Part shown: piece by piece, positions 50,747-57,083 of the stretch
How the letters are laid out: each line of letters begins with the position of its first letter
How positions within the stretch are numbered: position 1 is the first letter of the stretch
Assembly: GCA_023427985.1 (NCBI GenBank)
Contig: JAEYZM010000037.1
Location: 1-57,083, forward strand
Direction of reading: 5' to 3'
DNA length: 57,083 nt
DNA from: Bacteroidota bacterium
GTDB lineage: Bacteria; Bacteroidota; Bacteroidia; Sphingobacteriales; Sphingobacteriaceae
Position numbers and translations under genes: made by a program
Notes under the pieces: model-generated
The model's input: only the letters and a program-made list of their open reading frames with translations
Databases searched by the model: none
What the model was told of the DNA's origin: nothing

Positions 50747-51187
50747 TTATTTTATATACCCTTCATCGATTAACTGCTCTGCCATTTTCTTACCATTTCT
50801 GCCTTTTATATACAGCACTTTGTAAGGCTCATGAAAAGTAAATTCACCCTGTGCTCCAGTCATTCTAAACTTACCTATTTCCTTGCCATTACTATCAAAT
50901 AATTTTCCGCCAAATGCTTCAACTTTTTGAGATTTATTATTTGAATCTTTATTGTATTTCTTGTCGTCAAAGGCAGTTGTCTTTGTTACTTTTCCTGCTT
51001 CCGATTCATATGAGCCATACTTCTTTCCGTTAAATACGATGTTGTATTTTCCGGGAATCCACCCTCTGGTTTTGAATCCATCGTCGTTTATAAATTCGAT
51101 GGATTCACCAGTATATTCTTTCGATTGAGCTTGAGCTTTATAGGTTATGCAAGAAATGAATATTAAAAAACAGATTAGATTTCTCAT
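50747..51187 (-). CDS. exported protein of unknown function
   Basis: The 146-residue product has a signal peptide (residues 1-20, ending KAQA). The mature part is Gly/Lys-rich with short strands (ESIEFINDDGFKTRGWIPG, YNIVFNGKKYGSYES, GNGKEIGKF-like turns) that resemble repeated beta-hairpin modules. No known domain is recognised. It is between two other exported-protein genes, separated by 1 and 2 bases. Confidence 0.68.
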   Translation of the reverse strand: MRNLICFLIFISCITYKAQAQSKEYTGESIEFINDDGFKTRGWIPGKYNIVFNGKKYGSYESEAGKVTKTTAFDDKKYNKDSNNKSQKVEAFGGKLFDSNGKEIGKFRMTGAQGEFTFHEPYKVLYIKGRNGKKMAEQLIDEGYIK

Positions 51188-51189
51188 GA

Positions 51190-52797
51190 TTAATTGATCT
51201 TAATTTTCTTAAACCATAAAAAGTCTTCTTTCTTATCGGTACCAACCGCTACAATATGATTTTCATCAATCTTAATTACGCCTCCATCTAATTGACCAAA
51301 TTGGAAATTATCATTGAAATCTACTGGATCTGTTGCATTACCATCTTTTGTAATAGTCATTCCCGATAAACCAAATCTTTTACCGCTGTATTTTTTACCA
51401 GGTGTATTGTAGAAAGCTACTAACTTATCGTCCTTCGTTAAATAGGTATTTAGTTTTCCTGGATCAATCGGCTTCTCTGCTTTTAAATGTCCCGAATAGG
51501 TTCTCTTATACATGTCTCTATCGATTTGTACTAACCATTCCATTTCAACATTCGCATTAAACTTGTAAACAATAGCGTCTAAATATTGATAGTCGGTATA
51601 ATATCTATAAGTTGTATAAGTCATATTTCCAACAGTCGATTTTTGTACTTGAGTTCTCCAATATTTCACATACATTTCTGCAGTAATGTAAAAGCTACCA
51701 TCACTTAAAAAGTAAAAGTCATTTAAAGAGAAACTTCCACCTTTTTTATTAAAGCCAGGATTTCCCTTACGTAATTTCTTCATGATATCTTTTTCATAAT
51801 CGTAAGTATTCACTGCTTTTTGCTCTAATTTTGTAGCGTCGTATTTCATTACAAAGACGCCTATATAAGGATTCGATACCTTTACTGTTCTATTTCCAGT
51901 TGGTTGTTTTGGAGCTTTAGATTTTGTATTTGCGGGAGCGTACTCACCAGCCAAAACTAAATCATTGCCTTTAGCATCCATTTGCACTCCAGCGATTTTG
52001 AATCCAGTAGGCAATTGAAGAATTGATCTACCTTCTTCTTGACCATCGATTGATAATTTGAACAAATAATAATCTTTTGGAAACTTCCAATTGAAAGGTT
52101 TTATCTGTTGAAGTTCTATACCGATTAGATAAACTTTATTATTATAGAACATTAAATTCTCTAGGCCGAATTCTCTTTTACCTAATAAATTTAGATCGTT
52201 TTGAGATTTAACTTCTAAAGTGCTTGGATCAATTCGATAATACTTCACATAATCTAATCCCTTTTCCTTTTTGTCCTTGCTCTTTGACTCCATTTGTACC
52301 ATCATAATCAAGTCGCCATTTCCACTTATCACACGGTAATTACCAAACTCCTTTTCTGCACAGACTTCAAAATCTTTTACTTCTAATATTTTGTTGCTGT
52401 TATCGAATTTCACAACTTGCACCATCATCATATCGGTCTTACCTTCTTCATCGACCCAAGTAGTGTATCCAATTCTGAAATTGTCGTAATAAATTTTTGG
52501 TTTTAATGCATGTTTAGTTCCTAAGGTTACATAAGCACCATCTTTCACATTCAATTCCTTATCTACTGTAATTTCATATCGCTCCCAGGTTCTTTTTTCT
52601 CCCTTTTCTTTTTTAGCTTTTTTAGATTCAAAATACACCAATGCACCTCCAGAATTAGAGCTGTAGATGGCACCTAATGGTTCATTCTTTCTTTGATCTT
52701 TTGTTAATTCGATTTTTTTCTCAGATACCTGAGATTGTGCAAATGCATTGGACCAGATAATAGCCGATACTAATGCTAACTGTAGTAAACGTTTCAT
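51190..52797 (-). CDS. large exported protein of unknown function
   Basis: The product (535 residues from the ATG at 52797, MKRLLQLALVSAIIWSNAFA as signal peptide) is rich in beta strands with a spaced YDNFRIGYTTWVDEEG / YNNKVYLIGIELQ / GNDLVLAGEYAP pattern, suggestive of a beta-propeller or repeated sheet fold. The frame continues upstream to 52848, but that would push the signal peptide inward. I do not recognise a family. It heads an operon with two other exported proteins. The DNA before it is divergent from ccoI. Confidence 0.7.
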   Translation of the reverse strand: MKRLLQLALVSAIIWSNAFAQSQVSEKKIELTKDQRKNEPLGAIYSSNSGGALVYFESKKAKKEKGEKRTWERYEITVDKELNVKDGAYVTLGTKHALKPKIYYDNFRIGYTTWVDEEGKTDMMMVQVVKFDNSNKILEVKDFEVCAEKEFGNYRVISGNGDLIMMVQMESKSKDKKEKGLDYVKYYRIDPSTLEVKSQNDLNLLGKREFGLENLMFYNNKVYLIGIELQQIKPFNWKFPKDYYLFKLSIDGQEEGRSILQLPTGFKIAGVQMDAKGNDLVLAGEYAPANTKSKAPKQPTGNRTVKVSNPYIGVFVMKYDATKLEQKAVNTYDYEKDIMKKLRKGNPGFNKKGGSFSLNDFYFLSDGSFYITAEMYVKYWRTQVQKSTVGNMTYTTYRYYTDYQYLDAIVYKFNANVEMEWLVQIDRDMYKRTYSGHLKAEKPIDPGKLNTYLTKDDKLVAFYNTPGKKYSGKRFGLSGMTITKDGNATDPVDFNDNFQFGQLDGGVIKIDENHIVAVGTDKKEDFLWFKKIKIN

Positions 52798-52878
52798 AAT
52801 AATTTTATTTTGATTTAGTAGGGTTTTAATTGAAGGTAAAATTGCCAAGAATAAAGGCAGCTAGAAATCCCTTAGCAC

Positions 52879-52895
52879 GGGTATTTTATATACCC
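52879..52895. promoter_or_regulatory. inverted repeat GGGTAT-N5-ATACCC
   Basis: A 6-bp inverted repeat with a 5-base centre stands in the 185-bp divergent gap between the 51190-52797 gene and ccoI. It is flanked by two TAGCAC copies (52873-52878 and 52898-52903), giving a symmetrical look that suggests a binding site. Confidence 0.4.
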
Positions 52896-52934
52896 ACTAG
52901 CACTTAGTCATAAAATGCTTAAATTGCAGAAAAG

Positions 52935-52948
52935 CTGATATTTATCAT
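52935..52948. promoter_or_regulatory. FNR-type box upstream of ccoI
   Basis: CTGAT-ATTT-ATCAT has a perfect TGAT-N4-ATCA core. A GACCTTTA sequence ends at 52978, exactly 36.5 bp from the box centre, the same spacing as at the cco and globin promoters. The predicted transcript would start at about the ATG (52983), giving a very short or no leader. Confidence 0.6.
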
Positions 52949-52982
52949 TTTTTAATGGGATCGAAGTATAGACCTTTACTCC

Positions 52983-55409
52983 ATGAATACTGCCGAAAAA
53001 CTCAATAAAATAAGCTGTTATCATTGTTCCGAAGATTGCGAAGATCAAGCAGTCATTTACGATGATAAATCCTTTTGTTGTGAAGGATGTAAATTGGTCT
53101 ATGAATTATTATCGGAAAATAATTTATGTAATTATTATGAATTAGATGCAAAGGCAGGCATCTCCAGAAAAGATGCTCAACAAACCTATAGGTATTCATT
53201 CCTTGAAGACGAACAACTCAAAAAATCTTTAGTAAAATTTAGTGATGGCATTGAAACGCATGTAAATTTAAATGTACCTAGCATGCATTGTAGCTCATGT
53301 GTTTATTTATTGGAAAATTTGCATAAACTAAATCCGGGTGTAATTAAGTCGACCGTTAACTTCCCTAGAAAAGAAGTTGAACTAGTTTATAAAGAAGAAG
53401 AAACAAAATTAAGTTACATAGCCGAGCTAATGGCCAGTATTGGTTATGAACCGCATGTAAGCTTAGAGCAGCTCGACAAGAAAGATGTTAAGCCTAATAG
53501 ATCACGACTTTATAAAATTGGTATAGCAGGATTTGTCTTTGGCAATGTTATGATGTTGAGTTTCCCAGAATATTTTGCCGTTGGAAACTTTTTCGATCAG
53601 CACGACTTGAGTAAATACTTTGGCTATATAAATATTTTACTTGCATTACCAGTATTCTTCTATTCCGCATCAGAATTTTTTGAATCGGGAATAAAAAGTT
53701 TACGAAAAGGTTTTCTGAATATCGATTTACCAATTGCATTGGCGGTACTTGTGACATTTGCAAGGAGTTTGTATGAGATCATTTCACAAACAGGACCTGG
53801 ATATCTAGACTCAATGAGTGGTATTGTTTTCTTTATGTTGATAGGCAGATATTTCCAAGACAGAACTTACGACACCCTTTCGTTTGAACGCGATTATAAA
53901 TCCTTTTTCCCCTTAGCTATTACAAAATTAGTTAAAGGAAAAGAAGTTCAAGTTCCAGTAAATCAAATCAAGAAGGGTGATCATATTTTAATTCGCAATA
54001 AAGAATTGATTCCTGCTGATGGCATCTTATTAAAAGGTGATGCACGAATTGATTATAGTTTTGTAACTGGAGAATCAACATTGATAACTAAAGAAAGAGG
54101 CGAGTTGTTGTATGCTGGTGGGCGACAAGAAGGAGTGTCATTAATGTTGGAAGTATTAAAAGAAGTTTCGCAAAGTTATTTAACACGACTATGGAATAAG
54201 GATGTTTTCAAAGAGCGTAAAGACGCATACGATTCTTTCATACATACTATCAGTAAATATTTTACTATTGTTTTATTTATCATCACTGCAATCGCTTTTA
54301 TTTATTGGGCTCCAGTTGATATTAGCAAAGCATTGAATGCATTAACCACTACATTAATTATTGCTTGTCCATGTGCCTTATTATTATCAGCTACCTTTAC
54401 CAATGGAAATATCATACGTTTGTATGGGAAATATAAATTCTATTTAAAAAATTCCGATGCGATAGAAAAATTGAGTGATATCGATGTAATTGTGTTTGAC
54501 AAAACGGGTACCATCACAGAAGCACAGCACGCAAACATTCAATATCATGGGAAAGTATTTTCGCAGCAACACATCGGCATACTTTCTAATGTATTCCGAC
54601 ATTCTGCACATCCATTAAGCAAACGCGTTTACGATTATTTAGGACATAGCGCTTCGATGGAATTGGGTAAATTCGAAGAGATAAATGGTAAGGGTATCAT
54701 TGCAACAGTTGATGCGACACAGGTTCGAATTGGTTCTGAGCGCTTCATACTTCAGTCGAATAAAAATTATGTGGAGGATGAATTGGGAAACGATGATTCT
54801 ATTAAAGAAAGTAGAGTGTATGTAGAAATCAATGATGAATATTTTGGATACTTCGCACTTAGCAATGTATATAGAACAGGATTCAGTCATCTCGTTGAAA
54901 AATTAAAAAATAAATTTCAATTAATGGTGTTGTCGGGCGACCATGATTCAGAGCGAGAGGTATTACAGTACTTGTTAGGCGATCGAGCTGAATTGCATTT
55001 CAAACAAAGTCCTGAAGATAAACTAGAGAAGATTAAATCTTTGCAAGAATCGGGGAAAAAAGTTATGATGATTGGCGACGGCTTGAACGATGCAGGAGCA
55101 TTACGACAAAGTGATATTGGAATTGCAGTAACCGATCATGCAAATTATTTTTCTCCTGCATGCGATGTCATTATGGATGGGAGTGTATTTCACAAGTTGT
55201 ATGATTTTATTCGTTTCTCGAAAACGAGTAAGAATATAATAATTGCGAGCTTTGTGATATCAATTCTCTACAATATAGTAGGATTGTACTTTGCAGTTCA
55301 AGGATCGCTTTCACCAGTGATTGCGGCAATTTTAATGCCTGCATCGTCTATTAGTATTGTGTTGTTTACTACTTTGAGTTCTTCTCTAGCGGCTAGGAAA
55401 CTAAGATAG
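52983..55409 (+). CDS. ccoI: copper-transporting P-type ATPase, CcoI/FixI type
   Basis: The 808-residue pump has a CcoI-type Cys-rich N-terminus (CYHCSEDCEDQ, then SFCCEGCKLVYELL), a heavy-metal-associated domain with MHCSSCVYLLENL near residue 102, and the P1B core: TGEST, the membrane motif IACPCALLLSAT, VFDKTGTITEA with the phosphorylated Asp, HSAHPLSKRV, and GDGLNDAGALRQSDIG. CcoI supplies copper for cbb3 oxidase. Here it is unlinked from the cco operon (31 kb away) but shares an FNR-type box. No further cco genes are adjacent. Confidence 0.92.
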   Translation: MNTAEKLNKISCYHCSEDCEDQAVIYDDKSFCCEGCKLVYELLSENNLCNYYELDAKAGISRKDAQQTYRYSFLEDEQLKKSLVKFSDGIETHVNLNVPSMHCSSCVYLLENLHKLNPGVIKSTVNFPRKEVELVYKEEETKLSYIAELMASIGYEPHVSLEQLDKKDVKPNRSRLYKIGIAGFVFGNVMMLSFPEYFAVGNFFDQHDLSKYFGYINILLALPVFFYSASEFFESGIKSLRKGFLNIDLPIALAVLVTFARSLYEIISQTGPGYLDSMSGIVFFMLIGRYFQDRTYDTLSFERDYKSFFPLAITKLVKGKEVQVPVNQIKKGDHILIRNKELIPADGILLKGDARIDYSFVTGESTLITKERGELLYAGGRQEGVSLMLEVLKEVSQSYLTRLWNKDVFKERKDAYDSFIHTISKYFTIVLFIITAIAFIYWAPVDISKALNALTTTLIIACPCALLLSATFTNGNIIRLYGKYKFYLKNSDAIEKLSDIDVIVFDKTGTITEAQHANIQYHGKVFSQQHIGILSNVFRHSAHPLSKRVYDYLGHSASMELGKFEEINGKGIIATVDATQVRIGSERFILQSNKNYVEDELGNDDSIKESRVYVEINDEYFGYFALSNVYRTGFSHLVEKLKNKFQLMVLSGDHDSEREVLQYLLGDRAELHFKQSPEDKLEKIKSLQESGKKVMMIGDGLNDAGALRQSDIGIAVTDHANYFSPACDVIMDGSVFHKLYDFIRFSKTSKNIIIASFVISILYNIVGLYFAVQGSLSPVIAAILMPASSISIVLFTTLSSSLAARKLR

Positions 55410-55412
55410 AGC

Positions 55413-55450
55413 TAAGTATTAAGTACAAAGTACAAAGTATTAAGTATTAA
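55413..55450. repeat. imperfect tandem AAGTATT/AAGTACA repeat
   Basis: Five heptamer-like units (AAGTATT, AAGTACA, AAGTACA, AAGTATT, AAGTATT) follow the ccoI stop. Low-complexity runs of this sort also occur at 4603 and 56825. Confidence 0.8.
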
Positions 55451-55545
55451 GAGGCAACATATAAACTTAATTGATAATGAATTGCTTTATGGTTATGATT
55501 TTGTACTCAAATTAATATGATAGCTATTGACTTAAACGCTATATA

Positions 55546-55866
55546 CTAATTAGATTTTGATAGGATTTGGAGTTCTTTCACTACATTTCCTTTTACAAAA
55601 TGTTCTTCAACTATTCGTGATACATCGGCAAGATCAGCTACTTTATAAAACACGGCATCGGGATAAACTACTACTGCAGGGCCTTGTTCGCATACGTCCA
55701 TACAACCAGTTTTTTGAGTTCGGATTTCAACGCTTAATTCGTGTTGACGAACTAATTTCTTAAATTCAGCAATAAGAGCCTCACCATGAATGCTTCCACA
55801 ACTAGGTTTTGGGGCACCATCGGGCCTTTGGTTGGTGCAAACGAATACGTGTTTTGAATAAATCAT
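55546..55866 (-). CDS. thioredoxin-like [2Fe-2S] ferredoxin
   Basis: The 106-residue protein has the thioredoxin-like ferredoxin Cys pattern: HVFVCTNQRP (Cys10), KPSCGSIHG (Cys23) and TGCMDVCEQGPAVVVYP (Cys55 and Cys59). It carries one 2Fe-2S cluster. Electron partners are not known. It is a single gene on the minus strand between ccoI and the epimerase gene, 49 bases from the latter's start, so the two are divergent. Confidence 0.9.
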   Translation of the reverse strand: MIYSKHVFVCTNQRPDGAPKPSCGSIHGEALIAEFKKLVRQHELSVEIRTQKTGCMDVCEQGPAVVVYPDAVFYKVADLADVSRIVEEHFVKGNVVKELQILSKSN

Positions 55867-55915
55867 AGCGCAAACATATTAAAAATTTAATTGTTGTTTA
55901 AATTCAATAAAAAAT

Positions 55916-56827
55916 ATGAAAGTATTAATTAGCGGAGGCACTGGGCTTTTAGGAAAAGAGATCTCGAAGGAACTAATTTCGAAAGGTCATGAGGTGTATG
56001 TATTGAGTAGAACAAAGCGCGATGATAGTCCTAACTATATTTATTGGGATGTTGAAAAAGAGATTATCGATAAAAGCAAGCTAAATGAAATTGAAGCAAT
56101 CATTCATTTGGCTGGAGAGGGCATAGCAGACAAGGCTTGGACAAAGGAACGTAAGCAAGCGATTATAGATAGTAGAGTTCTTACTACTGCATTGCTTGAA
56201 AAATGTTTGTCAGAAAATCCCAATCGTAAAGTAAAACATTTCATATCGGCATCAGCTGTAGGTTATTATTCCGACAGAGGTGAACAAATAATGAAAGAAG
56301 ATGATTCTCCGGCTACTGATTTTTTGGGTCAGACATGTGTGTTGTGGGAACGAGGGGTTGATAGAATTTCGAATTTAGATATTAGAGTAGTAAAATTAAG
56401 AATCGGCATTGTTTTAACACTCGATGGTGGAGCATTAAAGCAAATGATATTACCATTTAGATTTGGTTTTGGTTCTGCATTAGGTACTGGGAAGCAGTGG
56501 ATGAGCTGGATTGACACGAAAGACCTAGCACGAATGTTTGTATATGCATTAGAAAACTCGGAGATGTATGGCGCATACAATGCAGTAGCTCCCGAACCAG
56601 TACAAAATAATGAGTTTGGTAAAGTATTATCTAAAGTTTTAAAGAAACCTTATTGGGCACCTGCAGTTCCAAGCTTTGTGATTAAAACTTTATTCGGTGA
56701 AATGTCGGAAATCATTTTGGGTAGTATTAGAGTTAGCTCGAAAAAAATTGAGTCAACAGGATTTAAATTTCTCTACCCTAATTTGAGAGATTCCTTGGAG
56801 CGTATTATTAATGGGAAAAGTAAATAG
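55916..56827 (+). CDS. TIGR01777-family NAD-dependent epimerase (YfcH-like)
   Basis: The 303-residue protein has the extended-SDR Rossmann start VLISGGTGLLGKEISKEL, IIHLAGEGIADKAWTKERK, VGYYSDRGEQ, the C-terminal domain DUF1731 with WAPAVPSFVIKTLFGEMSE and LGSIRVSSKKIESTGFKF. The function of the family is not established. A photolyase gene follows on the same strand after 149 bases, and TIGR01777 genes are often found near photolyases, which suggests a light-linked group. Confidence 0.9.
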   Translation: MKVLISGGTGLLGKEISKELISKGHEVYVLSRTKRDDSPNYIYWDVEKEIIDKSKLNEIEAIIHLAGEGIADKAWTKERKQAIIDSRVLTTALLEKCLSENPNRKVKHFISASAVGYYSDRGEQIMKEDDSPATDFLGQTCVLWERGVDRISNLDIRVVKLRIGIVLTLDGGALKQMILPFRFGFGSALGTGKQWMSWIDTKDLARMFVYALENSEMYGAYNAVAPEPVQNNEFGKVLSKVLKKPYWAPAVPSFVIKTLFGEMSEIILGSIRVSSKKIESTGFKFLYPNLRDSLERIINGKSK

Positions 56828-56976
56828 ATAGTAGATAGTAGTTAGTAGAAAAAATGGAAAATGGAAAATAGAAAATGGAAAATAGAAAATAGAAAATGGA
56901 AAATAGTATTTAGCTTTTATCAATTAGCTTGCTATCATACGAGCATACGAACCCACGAGCATACGAGCATACGAAC
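56825..56976. repeat. three stacked simple-sequence repeats before a photolyase gene
   Basis: The 149-bp gap holds three tracts: TAG-based units (AGATAGTAG, 56825-56848), a (GGAAAATAGAAAAT)-like run (56854-56906) and a CATACGAG/CATACGAAC run (56936-56976) that ends at the ATG. Length changes in the last run would alter the region directly upstream of the start codon. Confidence 0.85.
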
Positions 56977-57083
56977 ATGAACATTTTTTGGTTTAGAAGA
57001 GATTTAAGATTAAAAGACAATGCAGGATTATATCATGCTTTAAAAGCAGGTGATGTGCAATGTATTTTTATTTTCGACAGAAA
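56977..57083 (+). CDS. phr: deoxyribodipyrimidine photolyase, N-terminal part (cut by window edge)
   Basis: The first 35 residues read MNIFWFRRDLRLKDNAGLYH then ALKAGDVQCIFIFDR, the start of the photolyase alpha/beta antenna domain (W-F-R-R-D-L-R-L-x-D-N). The rest lies beyond the window. It is the third photolyase/cryptochrome family gene here, after cryptochrome DASH and the FeS-type remnant. It probably repairs CPDs with FAD and light. Confidence 0.88.
   Translation, partial: MNIFWFRRDLRLKDNAGLYHALKAGDVQCIFIFDR

Noticed and set aside
1..57083. tRNA, rRNA or known riboswitch
   Set aside because: No cloverleaf ending, conserved rRNA stretch or recognisable cobalamin/TPP/FMN element was seen by reading; a covariance search was not possible here.

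Overview
The window is AT-rich DNA from a member of the phylum Bacteroidota, probably a Chitinophagales/Sphingobacteriia-type lineage; the exact genus cannot be read from the sequence. Four things point there: type IX secretion (T9SS) C-terminal sorting domains on two secreted proteins, a fused cbb3 oxidase CcoN-CcoO, fused carotenoid CrtYcd lycopene cyclase, and promoters of the TTG / TAnnTTTG type with weak ribosome binding sites.

Region 1 (1-4690) is mobile DNA. It opens with the cut 5' end of an IS110-family transposase. A row of small plus-strand genes follows: two lipoproteins, a ParD/ParE toxin-antitoxin pair, a DUF1801-like protein, a RibD/DHFR-like reductase and a GNAT acetyltransferase. 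About 140-bp imperfect palindromes bounded by TAAC...GTTA separate them and look like integron attC sites. The bases next to TAAC at the end of each cassette are complementary to those after GTTA at the start of the same cassette, as expected if each passed through a circular form. No integrase is visible, so this is an integrase-less attC cluster (CALIN-like) or the tail of a larger array. The last sites are decayed. A methionine aminopeptidase and a T9SS protein follow.

Region 2 (6461-15648) is chromosomal: a frameshifted secreted-protein remnant, carotenoid genes (crtYcd, a conserved unknown, crtB, and divergent crtI), a stand-alone sigma factor, an ECF sigma/anti-sigma/surface-protein operon with its own ECF-type promoter, murB and lpdA.

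Region 3 (15688-23732) is the high-affinity respiration block: ccoS-ccoNO-ccoQ-ccoP-ccoG-ccoH-TauE-like on the minus strand, divergent from a group III truncated hemoglobin. Two FNR-type boxes (TGAT-N4-ATCA) lie between them, each 36.5 bp from its own -7 element. A third box at the same spacing precedes the copper ATPase ccoI 31 kb away (52983). A Crp/Fnr regulator with an N-terminal Cys cluster is encoded at 28389-29102.

Region 4 (22440-28387) looks light-related: a tight folE-SDR-flavin reductase-TetR-ABC1 kinase operon divergent from DUF2256-cryptochrome DASH, followed by an internally deleted FeS-type (6-4) photolyase. A CarH/LitR-like B12-binding MerR regulator is at 35991-36911, and a TIGR01777 epimerase plus the start of a photolyase close the window.

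Region 5 (29142-55866) is mostly housekeeping and envelope functions: an S41 peptidase, a T9SS propeller protein, sucB-sucA, a LuxR-type response regulator, an RND efflux operon, an M61 peptidase with a rhodanese-thioredoxin lipoprotein, a PIG-L deacetylase with an SSS transporter, three unknown exported proteins, ccoI and a thioredoxin-like ferredoxin. No rRNA, tRNA or CRISPR array was seen.
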